From assembly GCF_000723205.1 (NCBI RefSeq), contig NZ_HG315671.1:446851-510850 (forward strand): a stretch of DNA of 64,000 bases, read 5' to 3'. Shown here piece by piece: positions 25,486 to 34,919 of the stretch. Every line of letters starts with the position of its first letter. Within the stretch, counting starts at the first letter, position 1. The position numbers were made by a program, and so were the translations under genes. This stretch comes from Formosa agariphila KMM 3901 (GTDB taxonomy: Bacteria > Bacteroidota > Bacteroidia > Flavobacteriales > Flavobacteriaceae). Under the pieces are notes generated by a model. That model made no database searches, was not told the origin of the DNA, and saw nothing but the letters and a program-made list of their open reading frames with translations.

Positions 25486-25687
25486 AAAGTAAATCACATC
25501 AATGTTTTTGATTCATTACTAATACTTGCTTACATAAGAAAACCCTCATTAATTTTCTATTTACTAATATAGTTGTTCATAGTCACAACGAAATCATACT
25601 TAAGACCGTTAATGCACATTTTAAATGTAGTTTATAACATTCATTTTTATTAGGTTTGTATAGATTACTAATCCCTAAGATTTCTAG
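25486..25687. other. Gap between the ApeA-like gene and the polyprenyl synthase gene
   Basis: 202 AT-rich bases without a convincing ORF or terminator. TAGGTTTG at 25651-25658 is an exact -7 box on the plus strand, 30 bases before the TTG start of the next gene, and probably drives it. Confidence 0.35.
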
Positions 25688-26665
25688 TTGAAAATAGTAG
25701 AGCAAATAAAGCAACCCATCGCTTACGAAATGGAACTTTTCGAACAAAAGTTCTTACTTTCTATGTCTTCGAAAGTCGCTTTACTAAATAGAATTACCCA
25801 CTATATTGTAAATAGAAAAGGGAAACAAATGCGACCTATGTTCGTGTTTTTAGTCTCTAAAATGGTGTCTAATGGAGAGGTTAGTGAGCGTACCTATAGA
25901 GGTGCTTCGGTTATCGAACTTATACATACCGCCACTTTAGTGCACGACGATGTGGTGGACGATAGTAATAGACGTCGCGGATTCTTCTCTGTAAATGCGC
26001 TTTGGAAAAATAAAATAGCCGTTCTTGTTGGTGATTATTTGTTGTCCAAAGGCTTGTTATTGTCTATAGATAATAACGATTTCGATTTACTTAAAATTAT
26101 CTCTATTGCCGTTCGCGAAATGAGCGAAGGCGAATTACTTCAAATAGAGAAAGCACGTCGTTTAGATATTACTGAAGATATTTATTACGAAATTATCCGT
26201 CAGAAAACAGCAACTTTAATCGCTGCATGTTGCAGTTTAGGTGCGGCTTCGGTTAAACCAGAATCTACTCATGTAGAAACCATGCGCAAATTTGGAGAGC
26301 TTATTGGAATGGCTTTTCAAATTAAAGATGATTTATTCGACTACGGTCAAGAAAAAATAGGTAAGCCTACAGGAATAGATATTAAAGAGCAAAAAATGAC
26401 ACTTCCCCTAATTCATGTGCTCAATAAAGTCTCTAAAAAAGACAGTAAATGGTTAATTAATTCTATTAAAAACCATAACAAAGATGCTAAACGCGTAAAA
26501 GAAGTGATTGCTTTTGTAAGGGAGCAAGGCGGACTGGATTATGCCGTAACCAAAATGAAAGCATTTCAGGAAGAAGCTTTAAAAATGTTAGAACCTTATC
26601 CGGAATCGCCTTACAAATCATCATTGATTTTAATGGTGAATTATGTCATCGAAAGAAAAAAATAA
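25688..26665 (+). CDS. Polyprenyl diphosphate synthase (trans-isoprenyl transferase)
   Basis: This enzyme extends farnesyl diphosphate to the long side chain of menaquinone (octaprenyl-type). The two aspartate-rich motifs are DDVVDD (near residue 88) and DDLFD. The GKQMRPMFVFL start of the fold is present. The start is TTG: the first codon MKIVEQIKQP matches what is usual for this family, and there is no ATG before residue 18. Chain length cannot be read with certainty. Followed by the ECF sigma factor gene after 54 bases. Confidence 0.88.
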   Translation: MKIVEQIKQPIAYEMELFEQKFLLSMSSKVALLNRITHYIVNRKGKQMRPMFVFLVSKMVSNGEVSERTYRGASVIELIHTATLVHDDVVDDSNRRRGFFSVNALWKNKIAVLVGDYLLSKGLLLSIDNNDFDLLKIISIAVREMSEGELLQIEKARRLDITEDIYYEIIRQKTATLIAACCSLGAASVKPESTHVETMRKFGELIGMAFQIKDDLFDYGQEKIGKPTGIDIKEQKMTLPLIHVLNKVSKKDSKWLINSIKNHNKDAKRVKEVIAFVREQGGLDYAVTKMKAFQEEALKMLEPYPESPYKSSLILMVNYVIERKK

Positions 26666-26719
26666 AATCTTCAGGCAACCTTTTACTTTGTTTTTGCGTC
26701 TTTATAAATAGAAGACCAA

Positions 26720-27295
26720 ATGAAACCGCTTTTGAAAGTCATTCAGTTGCATAAAAACCAAAATCAGCTTATAAAACAGGCGCGTCAAAACAACCGTGAA
26801 GCTCAGCAAACGTTGTATAGTAGTCATGCGCCCAAAATGCTTAGCGTTTGCAGGTATTACATTAAAGATGTACACCACGCCGAAGAAGTGATGCTGAATG
26901 GTTTCTATAAAGTGTTTACACAATTACATACGTTTCAAGACAAAGGGTCTTTTGAGGGGTGGATTAGAAGAATTATGGTTCGGGAGTCTATTTCATTTTT
27001 AAGACAAAAGAAGCAAATCGTTTTTGCCGAAGTTGAACAAGAAACGGGAGATGTTTCTCCATTATCTAGCGACGATAATTTTGCAGTTGAAGATATTCAG
27101 ATGCTTATAGATAGTTTGCCCGAAGGTTATAAAATGGTGTTTGTTATGTACGCTATAGAAGGCTATAAACATCATGAAATTGCCGAACTACTAAACATTT
27201 CAGAAGGGACTTCTAAATCGCAATTGTATAAAGCAAGGCAATTGCTTCAACAGCAGGTAAATGCACTAAATTCCGATAGTTATGGCATCAAATAA
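26720..27295 (+). CDS. ECF RNA polymerase sigma factor
   Basis: A 191-residue sigma-70 family protein with region 2 (HAPKMLSVCRYYIKDVHHAEEVMLNGFYKVF) and region 4 (LPEGYKMVFVMYAIEGYKHHEIAELLNISEGTSKSQLYKAR), the two parts of extracytoplasmic function sigma factors. It is followed with a 14-base overlap by a membrane protein that may be its regulator, and then by an outer membrane protein. The signal it responds to is unknown. Confidence 0.9.
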   Translation: MKPLLKVIQLHKNQNQLIKQARQNNREAQQTLYSSHAPKMLSVCRYYIKDVHHAEEVMLNGFYKVFTQLHTFQDKGSFEGWIRRIMVRESISFLRQKKQIVFAEVEQETGDVSPLSSDDNFAVEDIQMLIDSLPEGYKMVFVMYAIEGYKHHEIAELLNISEGTSKSQLYKARQLLQQQVNALNSDSYGIK

Positions 27296-28010
27296 TTTCG
27301 AAAATAAAATAAAAGCGTCTCTAGAAGAACGCCGTTTACAGCCATCTTCTAATTCGTGGGACAAATTGCAATCTCAATTAGATGCTCCGCAGAAAAAAAA
27401 GAATTCAAAACGCTATTGGGTAATGGCCATTGCAGCGAGTTTTATAGGTGTGTTATTGTTTAGTGCCTTATTTTTTAATTCTAATTCTACTACAGATTTA
27501 CCGGTTGTGAATACTGAAACAATATCAAATACAACCACTGTAGTTGATACAGATTCTTTGGGTAATGATGAAGCAATAACTGAGGTTGAAGAACTTCAGA
27601 AAATACATATCGTTGAATCTGTTTCTGATGATAGCGTTGTGAATCAGCTTAAGAAAACAGTAAACACAAAGGCATTAAAATTAAATTCTGATACTAATGA
27701 AGTGGCTGAAATTCAGAATAAAATGAAGTCCGCTTTACAAGATTCTGTGTCAGAAATAGAAGACAATTCAAGTTTAGTTGCGCAAGAATCTATTGCAACA
27801 GAAGATTATATAGAGAACTTATTGCAGCAGGCAGAACAAGATGTTCTTGCAGATAAATCTATAAAACAAGCACAACAGACTGTAGATGCAGAAAAACTTT
27901 TAGAGCATGTAGAAAACGATATTGAGCATGGTTTTAGAGAGACTGTTTTCGATGCTGTGAAATCGGGATTCAAAAAAGTGAAAACCGCTGTTGTAGAACG
28001 TAATAATTAA
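27282..28010 (+). CDS. Single-pass membrane protein, possible anti-sigma factor
   Basis: A 242-residue protein with a short cytoplasmic N-terminus (about 44 residues, NSWDKLQSQLDA), one transmembrane segment near 46-66 (WVMAIAASFIGVLLFSALFF) and a long acidic, Gln-rich outer part likely to be coiled or disordered. The start overlaps the sigma gene by 14 bases. This topology and position are typical of Bacteroidota proteins encoded with ECF sigma factors. No zinc anti-sigma motif (HxxxCxxC) is seen, so the anti-sigma role is an inference from position only. Confidence 0.75.
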   Translation: MASNNFENKIKASLEERRLQPSSNSWDKLQSQLDAPQKKKNSKRYWVMAIAASFIGVLLFSALFFNSNSTTDLPVVNTETISNTTTVVDTDSLGNDEAITEVEELQKIHIVESVSDDSVVNQLKKTVNTKALKLNSDTNEVAEIQNKMKSALQDSVSEIEDNSSLVAQESIATEDYIENLLQQAEQDVLADKSIKQAQQTVDAEKLLEHVENDIEHGFRETVFDAVKSGFKKVKTAVVERNN

Positions 28011-28053
28011 AATATTTCATCATAAATCAACCATTAATCAAAAAACGAACAGT

Positions 28054-29151
28054 ATGAACATCATTACTAAATTTATTCTTGCCCTCATTTTATTTTTTAC
28101 CTTTCAACTCGGTATAGCTCAGGAAGTAAGTGTTGAGGTAACCACCGATTCATTAAATGTTAATGAAATTGAAGTTTTAAAAACCCAGAAAGAAGCTGTG
28201 CGCAATGAAGAAAAAGAATTGCTGAAACAGGAAGTCGAAGCCATTAATGAGAAAGTCGATTCGGGTTATATTACTATGGAAGAAGGTGAAATTTTAAAGA
28301 AAGAAATCGCTAAAAAACGTGCCTTAAATATTGAAAACCGCGTTGCGATAATCGATAATAAAATTGATTTGTTAGCACGTAATAACGAAGGCTATACTTT
28401 TAGTGATGATGGCCAAATTATTATTCGTATTGGTAGAAGTTTTGGTAAAGATACAATTGAAGATACCTCAATTTACATTGGGCCACGAGTTAAACCTAGT
28501 CCTAAATACGATAAGCGAACAACTAGCGATTTAGTATTTGCAATAGGTTTTAATAATGCCCTTATTGAAGACGAGAACTTAGGTGATTCTCCATATAAAC
28601 TTGGTGGTTCTGGGTTTGTAGAATTAGGTTGGGCATGGAAAACACGTGTGTTCGAAAACTCTAATGCATTGCGTTTAAAATACGGATTCTCGTTTCAATG
28701 GAATAAATTAGATATAAAAAATAATATGTACTTCCGTGAAGATGGTGATCAGGTTGTTTTTGAAGAATTTCCTTTCGATGTGAAAAAATCGAAATTTAGA
28801 ACAACAAATTTAGTATTTCCAGTGCATTTTGAATTCGGACCTTCAAAAAAGAAAGAATATGATGATTATTTTAGATACTCAACACATAAAAAATTTAAAT
28901 TCGGAATTGGTGGTTACGGTGGATTTAATATTGCATCCCTTCAAAAAGTAAAATATTATGAAGATGGCCATAATCAGAAAAAGAAATATAAAGATTACGA
29001 TGCTGTAAATAGCTTTGTCTATGGAGTTAGTAGTTATGTGTCTTTTGGAAGTGTTGGAGTTTATTTTAAATATGATTTATCACCTATATTTAGACATCAA
29101 CAATTCGATCAGAACAATATATCGTTAGGTTTGCGTTTCGATATGGATTAA
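28054..29151 (+). CDS. Outer membrane beta-barrel protein of unknown function
   Basis: 365 residues with a signal peptide (cleaved after GIAQ). A coiled-coil-like segment rich in Glu and Lys (about 35-100) follows, then many Tyr/Phe/Gly-rich strands up to a final RFDMD. I do not recognise a family. It is the last gene of the sigma factor operon, after a 43-base gap, and may be a target of the sigma factor or part of its signalling. A terminator follows. Confidence 0.75.
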   Translation: MNIITKFILALILFFTFQLGIAQEVSVEVTTDSLNVNEIEVLKTQKEAVRNEEKELLKQEVEAINEKVDSGYITMEEGEILKKEIAKKRALNIENRVAIIDNKIDLLARNNEGYTFSDDGQIIIRIGRSFGKDTIEDTSIYIGPRVKPSPKYDKRTTSDLVFAIGFNNALIEDENLGDSPYKLGGSGFVELGWAWKTRVFENSNALRLKYGFSFQWNKLDIKNNMYFREDGDQVVFEEFPFDVKKSKFRTTNLVFPVHFEFGPSKKKEYDDYFRYSTHKKFKFGIGGYGGFNIASLQKVKYYEDGHNQKKKYKDYDAVNSFVYGVSSYVSFGSVGVYFKYDLSPIFRHQQFDQNNISLGLRFDMD

Positions 29152-29161
29152 ACACAAATTA

Positions 29162-29191
29162 AAAAGGCTTCAAAATAAATTGAAGCCTTTT
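29162..29191 (+). terminator. Bidirectional terminator between the sigma operon and the peptidase gene
   Basis: AAAAGGCTTCA (29162-29172), loop AAATAAAT and TGAAGCCTTTT (29181-29191) form an 11-bp perfect stem with A and T tracts on both sides. It serves the plus-strand operon ending at 29151 and the minus-strand gene ending at 29213. Confidence 0.9.
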
Positions 29192-29212
29192 CCGCTATTA
29201 ATCAGTCGTTGT

Positions 29213-31024
29213 TTATAGGGAGTTAATACCTCCAACAACGGGCAATTCTAAGGTTGTTCCGTTTAAATCTACCGTTAATTCTGTTCCTGGTTCTGGTAGT
29301 AACGTAAATTGGTTATCACTAGAAAAAATCATAAGGCCAATTTGCTGCCCCTTTTTTATGATTTGATCATCTGGTTGCAAATCGAAAGCAACATTATAAA
29401 ATTGGCCAGGAATTAAAGGTTCACTGTCACGAATCGATTTATAATTTTGTGGATCTGCCCATCCACGGGTAATAATATTATCGGTAATTGGCGCTTTTTT
29501 ATTGGCGTTCCAAGGTAAAGATACTAACCAAACCGATAAGTTTGCAGCAGGTTTATTACTTGCTAATTTTATGTTGATTTTAGCAATACCAGAAAGATGT
29601 ACATCCGATTTTAATTTTGGTGTAACATATAGTAATCTGTTATTAGATGTGCTTGAGTTTGCTAAAGAATTTCCTGAGAAACTAGCATCGTCTATAAGGG
29701 TTTCTTGTATAATTTCTTTTGGTTCTACAGTGCTTAATTCACCTGCCTTAGTTCCGCCAGCATGTAAGTGCAATGTAACGGGTTTAGCATTTGGATTAGG
29801 AAAGTCTTTATAAGCTGTTGGTTCACTGGGAGCATCACCCTCTCTAACAATCCAAGCTTTTGCATCGTTTTCAACACCATTATCTATACCGTGTAAATAA
29901 TGTGTAAACCAACGATTCATCATAGTTATTGGTGGCGGTCCACCGTGCCCATATTGGTGGTAGTAAATTTGTGTTGGAAGTCCTTTCTCTTTAGCAGCCT
30001 TATAGATCCGATAACTGTGTTCTGGCATGACATTCCAATCATTAAATCCATGCGACATTAATAACGCCGCTTTCATAGGTTCCATATCGTTTAAATAATC
30101 TCGACCAGCCCAAAAATCGTTATAATCTCCAGATTGTCTATCCATACCATTTTTCATTTCGGTATCACGAACGGTTTTATTATTGTAAGCACGTTTCGAT
30201 TCATCTCCGCTATGAATAAAATCATATAGAACATCGATGTCTTCACCAAGATATCCGCCCGGAGAACGAACTAAACCATTAGATCTGTAATAGTGATAAT
30301 ACGATGTATTTGGAGCTACAGGTATGATCGCTTCTAGACCATCAACTCCAGTTGTTGCTGCAGCCAAAGGTATTGTTCCATTATAAGATGTTCCCGTCAT
30401 CCCTACTTTTCCAGTCGACCAATATGCCTCTACAGTTTCTGTACCATCTGGGGTGGTATAACCTTTGGCGCGGCCGTTTAACCAATCGATTACTGCTTTT
30501 GGTGCCAATGATTCATTATCACCACCAACAGTAGGAGCACCTTGCGATAAACCAGTTCCTGGAGAAGATGAATGTACAACGATATACCCACGTGGAACCC
30601 ACGTTTTAATTTGTGAATTAGAAATTACTGGGCGCTCACCAACACGAACAACTTCTGGGTGAACACGAGGTTTTTCCTCAGCTCCAATTTCATGATTTAC
30701 ATCCCAAAATAAGCCAGGGACGTCCGAAGCTACACCAGCATAATATGGACTAGACTCATAAACTATAGGAAGTTTTAAACCTTCGGTATCTGTTTGTTTT
30801 GGTCGAGTAACAGCAACGTGCATACGGTCTGTTTTGCCATCACCATCGGTGTCGAATTCTGTTTCTACCCATAGATCATGTCTAATCCAATCTTCTGGAT
30901 TGTTAAAAGATTTTACTATTTGGGCTTCACCATTTTTAAATATAGGTGTAGCCTTGTCTTGGGCAATGGTATTAAGAGTTAATAAAAATGAAATACAGAG
31001 TAGGGAAAAAAGTGTATTTTTCAT
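29213..31024 (-). CDS. Secreted Xaa-Pro dipeptidyl-peptidase-like hydrolase (S15/CocE)
   Basis: A 603-residue alpha/beta hydrolase with a signal peptide (MKNTLFSLLCISFLLTLNTIAQ). The nucleophile is S213 in the family motif GTSYNG. The acid and base are likely in SHGFNDWNV and YGHGGPP. A C-terminal jelly-roll domain typical of X-Pro dipeptidyl-peptidases and CocE/NonD esterases follows. It probably works in the periplasm. Cleavage of Xaa-Pro dipeptides from peptides is the usual annotation, but esterase activity cannot be excluded from sequence. Monocistronic. Confidence 0.85.
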   Translation of the reverse strand: MKNTLFSLLCISFLLTLNTIAQDKATPIFKNGEAQIVKSFNNPEDWIRHDLWVETEFDTDGDGKTDRMHVAVTRPKQTDTEGLKLPIVYESSPYYAGVASDVPGLFWDVNHEIGAEEKPRVHPEVVRVGERPVISNSQIKTWVPRGYIVVHSSSPGTGLSQGAPTVGGDNESLAPKAVIDWLNGRAKGYTTPDGTETVEAYWSTGKVGMTGTSYNGTIPLAAATTGVDGLEAIIPVAPNTSYYHYYRSNGLVRSPGGYLGEDIDVLYDFIHSGDESKRAYNNKTVRDTEMKNGMDRQSGDYNDFWAGRDYLNDMEPMKAALLMSHGFNDWNVMPEHSYRIYKAAKEKGLPTQIYYHQYGHGGPPPITMMNRWFTHYLHGIDNGVENDAKAWIVREGDAPSEPTAYKDFPNPNAKPVTLHLHAGGTKAGELSTVEPKEIIQETLIDDASFSGNSLANSSTSNNRLLYVTPKLKSDVHLSGIAKINIKLASNKPAANLSVWLVSLPWNANKKAPITDNIITRGWADPQNYKSIRDSEPLIPGQFYNVAFDLQPDDQIIKKGQQIGLMIFSSDNQFTLLPEPGTELTVDLNGTTLELPVVGGINSL

Positions 31025-31230
31025 TCGTTGCTATTAGAAAGGTTATGTTTAGCTAATAAAGTTAATACATTGTCCTTAATTATGGGGTGCGATTTTTATA
31101 TAAAATGTACTGTTTACTAAGGAAAATCTAATAAGACTTGAGTTTTTATATTAAAATCTAATTTTATTAGGTTTACAGTTGATTGATATGTTAATTGTGA
31201 ACATTGAATGATTAAGACTAGGCTTCATAA

Positions 31231-31261
31231 TTGTCTTAATCGATCTTTTAAAATATCTTTG
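31231..31261 (+). promoter_or_regulatory. Promoter of dnaG
   Basis: TTG (31231-31233), a 20-base spacer and TATCTTTG (31254-31261), an exact TAnnTTTG box. The start would be near 31268 and the TTG start codon follows at 31297. The 272-base gap from 31025 otherwise shows nothing clear. Confidence 0.6.
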
Positions 31262-31296
31262 TAATTCAATTTTCATAATTTTAAAACCCGATCTCC

Positions 31297-33315
31297 TTGA
31301 TTTCAAAATCCTCTATAGACACTGTATTTGAAGCTTCACGATTAGAAGAAGTTATTGGTGATTTTGTACAATTAAAAAAAGCTGGAAGTAATTATAAAGG
31401 ACTAAGTCCGTTTAGTGACGAACGTTCTCCAAGTTTTGTAGTGTCTCCAGTGAAACAAATTTGGAAAGATTTTTCAAGCGGAAAAGGAGGAAATGTTGTG
31501 GCCTTTTTAATGGAACACGAACATTTTACATATCCAGAAGCCATAAAATATTTGGCTAGAAAATACGGAATTGAAATTGAAGAAACCGAACAAACAAACG
31601 AAGAAAAAGAAAAGCAAGATACACGCGAAAGTTTGTATTTGGTTAGTGAATTTGCCAATACCCATTTTCAAAAAGTTATGCATAAAACCGATGCTGGTCA
31701 GGCAATTGGTTTAAGCTATTTTAAAGAACGTGGTTTTACACCCGAAACGATTAAGGCATTTGGTTTAGGGTATTCGTTAGACGAGTGGCAAGGGTTTTCA
31801 GACGAAGCTTTAAAGAAAGGCTATAAATTAGAGTTTCTTGAAAAAACGGGACTTACTATAGTGAAAGGTGAGAAATATTTCGATCGTTTTAAAGGTCGTG
31901 TTATGTTTCCTATCCAGAGTATGAGTGGTCGTGTGTTAGGATTTGGTGGACGTATTTTAACAAATGATAAGAAGGCTGCGAAATATATGAACTCGCCAGA
32001 AAGTGAGATTTATTATAAAAGTAAAGTCCTTTACGGAATTTATCACGCCAAGCAAAGTATCGCAAAAGAAGATAATTGCTTTTTAGTTGAAGGGTATACC
32101 GATGTGATTCAGTTTCACCAAACGGGAATAACTAACGTGGTGTCGTCTTCTGGTACGGCATTAACTCCAGAGCAAATTCGATTAATAAATAGACTGACAA
32201 AAAATATTACGGTGTTGTTCGATGGTGATGCTGCGGGTATGCGTGCGTCTATTCGTGGAATTGATTTAATTCTGGAACAAGGTATGAATGTTCGTGTGTG
32301 TTCTTTTCCGCAAGGCGAAGATCCAGATAGTTTTGCTAGACAAAATACAGAAGAAGAATTACGTACCTATTTAGAAGAGAATGCAAAAGATTTTATTCAG
32401 TTTAAGGCTGGATTATTAGTTCAAGACGCTAAAAATGACCCTATAAAAAAGGCTGAAACCATTCGCGATATTATACAGAGTATTTCTAAAATCCCAGATC
32501 GTATTAAACAAGAAGTGTATTTGCAAGAATGTGCCAGAATAATGGATATTAGCGAATCGGTATTGTTTAGTTCTTTAGCCCAAATGGGAAGTAAAGATTC
32601 TAAAAAACCATCTAGTGGAGGCGGAAATAGTAACAGTGGTAGTTATGGTGGAGGCGGTAGCTATGGAGGTAGTAGCCAAGAGCCACCACCAGATTTTTTT
32701 GAAGTTATTAGAAATGAAGATCAACCTAATAATAAGGTTGATGTGCAATATCTTTTAGAACGAAAAATTATCGAAATCTTGTTGCTTTACGGAAACAGAG
32801 AAGAAGATTTTGAAGATTTAATTTTAAAAGAAAACGACAAAGGCGATTTAGAATTGGAGCCCGTAGTGCAACAAGCAAAAGTGTTTGAGAAAATATTTTT
32901 AGATCTTCAAGAAGATGAAATGCAGTTTGGTAACGAAACTTTTAAGACGCTGTATTATACAATTATTGATAAGCTAAACCAGAATCCAGATTTTGTTTTA
33001 GAACAATTTGTAAATACGGTAGACATGCATTTGTCTCAAGAAATAACAAGTATTTTAATGGAGGATGAGCGCCACACCTTACACGATTGGGAACGTAACA
33101 ATATCTTCCCTAAATCGAAAACTGAAGGTGTAGCACAGCTTGTAAGTGAAACAATTTTAAGTTTGCGTTGTTTTTTAATCGACCAGAAAGTAAAAGAATT
33201 TCAGCAGGTTACCTTAGAAAATAAACATGACACAAACCGAAATATACTTGAAGAAGTCAAGGATTATTACGGTCTTAAAATGTTATTGTCTCGAAAATTA
33301 ACTCGGGTGTTATGA
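31297..33315 (+). CDS. dnaG: DNA primase
   Basis: DnaG makes RNA primers for replication. The 672-residue protein starts with TTG (MISKSSIDTVFEASRLEEVIGDF), the natural start of the family. It shows the N-terminal module, the TOPRIM core (FLVEGYTDVIQFHQTG, then LFDGDAAG) and a C-terminal helicase-binding part after a Gly/Ser linker (about 435-470). The four zinc ligands of the N-terminal finger are replaced: residues S37, S40, D58 and S61 stand where E. coli has Cys, His, Cys and Cys. The fold around them is still recognisable (PSFVVSP, GGNVVAFLM). It ends overlapping the next gene by 6 bases. Confidence 0.95.
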   Translation: MISKSSIDTVFEASRLEEVIGDFVQLKKAGSNYKGLSPFSDERSPSFVVSPVKQIWKDFSSGKGGNVVAFLMEHEHFTYPEAIKYLARKYGIEIEETEQTNEEKEKQDTRESLYLVSEFANTHFQKVMHKTDAGQAIGLSYFKERGFTPETIKAFGLGYSLDEWQGFSDEALKKGYKLEFLEKTGLTIVKGEKYFDRFKGRVMFPIQSMSGRVLGFGGRILTNDKKAAKYMNSPESEIYYKSKVLYGIYHAKQSIAKEDNCFLVEGYTDVIQFHQTGITNVVSSSGTALTPEQIRLINRLTKNITVLFDGDAAGMRASIRGIDLILEQGMNVRVCSFPQGEDPDSFARQNTEEELRTYLEENAKDFIQFKAGLLVQDAKNDPIKKAETIRDIIQSISKIPDRIKQEVYLQECARIMDISESVLFSSLAQMGSKDSKKPSSGGGNSNSGSYGGGGSYGGSSQEPPPDFFEVIRNEDQPNNKVDVQYLLERKIIEILLLYGNREEDFEDLILKENDKGDLELEPVVQQAKVFEKIFLDLQEDEMQFGNETFKTLYYTIIDKLNQNPDFVLEQFVNTVDMHLSQEITSILMEDERHTLHDWERNNIFPKSKTEGVAQLVSETILSLRCFLIDQKVKEFQQVTLENKHDTNRNILEEVKDYYGLKMLLSRKLTRVL

Positions 33316-33936
33316 TTCTAAAAGCTTAGCTTGGTTAAGCAAATCGACCAAGTTAGACGCATTTAGTTTTTTCATTAAACGTGCTTTGTAGGTGCTTACT
33401 GTTTTCTCGTTTATATCTAATTCTTGAGCAATTTCCTTATTTTTCTTCCCAATAGAAAGTAATTTTAGTACTTCTACCTCGCGAGTGGATAGTTTTTTAT
33501 AGAACGATCCTGTTCTATTAACACGTTCTCCAAATGCTAGACGGTGTGTTAAATCGTTACTTAAATAAATACCTCCTTGATTAATTTTTAAAATGGCTTC
33601 ACGAAGGGTTAAAATATTGGCTGTTTTAGAAATATAACCCGAGGCTCCAGCTTTTATAGAGCTCATTGCATAAACTTCTTCAGGGTGCGTGCTAAAAATT
33701 AAGACTTTAACGTTTGGATATTCTTTTTTTAAGCGTCTTAATGCCGTGATACCGTTAAGTTTAGGCAGGTCGATTTCAGAAATTAAAATGTCTACTGTAT
33801 TATTTTTTAGAAAATCGAAAATAGATTCACCATCATCTACACCACCTTCAACTTGGATGACAGGTGATGTTAAAAATAATAATTCTAGTCCTTTCCGGAT
33901 AATAGGGTGGTGGTCGGCTACCAACAGTTTAATCAT
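33310..33936 (-). CDS. NarL/LuxR-type response regulator with an altered receiver
   Basis: A receiver domain (1-120) joined to a LuxR helix-turn-helix (STREVEVLKLLSIGKKNKEIAQELDINEKTVSTYKARL). In the receiver, the phospho-accepting Asp is replaced by Glu (E54 in SEIDLP). The usual acidic pair reads D8-H9, and the K of SKTAN is kept. Glu can mimic a phosphorylated state, so it may be constitutively active or tuned by another signal. There is no histidine kinase nearby. It converges on dnaG (6-base overlap) and is followed by nadE on the same strand after about 100 bases. Confidence 0.88.
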   Translation of the reverse strand: MIKLLVADHHPIIRKGLELLFLTSPVIQVEGGVDDGESIFDFLKNNTVDILISEIDLPKLNGITALRRLKKEYPNVKVLIFSTHPEEVYAMSSIKAGASGYISKTANILTLREAILKINQGGIYLSNDLTHRLAFGERVNRTGSFYKKLSTREVEVLKLLSIGKKNKEIAQELDINEKTVSTYKARLMKKLNASNLVDLLNQAKLLES

Positions 33937-34038
33937 AATTTAGGTGGTTTTAAAATTAACGACTGTTGGGGCAGCAGATTTCATATAGAAATCCAGTCAA
34001 TGTAAATATAGAAAAAAGTATTTATTATAAGGTTTGTT

Positions 34039-34827
34039 TTACTTTAAATTATCGGGAATAATACATACTGGTATTGGGTCCATCTTATGTTTGTTAGAGG
34101 TGTTGAATCTCTTGTATATCGTGAAAACTTCTTGTTCGCGTCCAGAAAAATCATCGGCAGTTTTACCTTGGTCAGACATGGTCATTGCCCATTCTAATTC
34201 CGGATAAGATGCTCCTATTTGGTCTTCATCGCTTCTTGCATCTCCAAATAAACCATCGCTAGGTGCTGCTTCAATAATTGAGGCCGGAACATTTAAAACT
34301 TTAGCTAGTGCATAGACTTCAGATTTCATTAAATCGGCAATCGGACTTAAATCGACACCACCATCTCCGTATTTGGTGTAAAACCCAACGCCAAAATCTT
34401 CAACTTTATTTCCTGTTCCTGCAACTAGTAATCCTTGTAATCCTGCATAGTAATATAAAGTAGACATACGTAAACGCGCTCTGGTATTGGCAAGTGCCAT
34501 GGCCACGGTAGCATCTGCACCTTCTAAAGAGACTTCTGTTTTAAACTCTTCAAAAACGGGTGTTAAGTCTACGCGTGTGTCTCTTACATTGTCAAATCTT
34601 TCGCTAAGTTGTTTAATATGTTCTACAGCTCTCGAAACATGGCTAGGTGCTTGATGAATTGGCATCTCTACACATAATACATCTAAGCCTGTAAGCGCAC
34701 ATAATGTAGAGGTTACGGCAGAATCAATTCCGCCAGAAATTCCAATTACAAAACCTTTAACTTTGGCGTTTTGGGCATAATCTTTTAACCAATTAACGAT
34801 GTGATCTACAATTTTTTCTGTTTGCAT
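34039..34827 (-). CDS. nadE: NAD+ synthase (ammonia-dependent)
   Basis: NadE amidates nicotinic acid adenine dinucleotide with ammonia and ATP. The PP-loop GISGGIDSA lies near residues 28-36. The GTGNKVEDFGVGFYTKYGDG region matches the family. At 262 residues there is no glutaminase domain, so it uses free ammonia. The gene lies between the response regulator and the divergent gldBC pair. Confidence 0.95.
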   Translation of the reverse strand: MQTEKIVDHIVNWLKDYAQNAKVKGFVIGISGGIDSAVTSTLCALTGLDVLCVEMPIHQAPSHVSRAVEHIKQLSERFDNVRDTRVDLTPVFEEFKTEVSLEGADATVAMALANTRARLRMSTLYYYAGLQGLLVAGTGNKVEDFGVGFYTKYGDGGVDLSPIADLMKSEVYALAKVLNVPASIIEAAPSDGLFGDARSDEDQIGASYPELEWAMTMSDQGKTADDFSGREQEVFTIYKRFNTSNKHKMDPIPVCIIPDNLK

Positions 34828-34854
34828 TTTTCAAGGATTTTATACAAAGAATCT

Positions 34855-34862
34855 TACCTTTG
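34855..34862 (+). promoter_or_regulatory. Promoter -7 box (TACCTTTG) for gldB-gldC
   Basis: TACCTTTG is an exact TAnnTTTG match, 58 bases before the gldB ATG at 34920. No clear -33 element at 19-21 bases upstream. Located between the divergent nadE and gldB genes. Confidence 0.4.
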
Positions 34863-34919
34863 CCTAACAAAAATAAACGAAACGTTTAAGTAATAAAAAT
34901 TAACGGCATCTAGTTTTTT

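Noticed and set aside
30352-30662. Plus-strand ORFs within the S15 peptidase gene
   Set aside because: They are antisense shadows of a clear coding gene with strong motifs.
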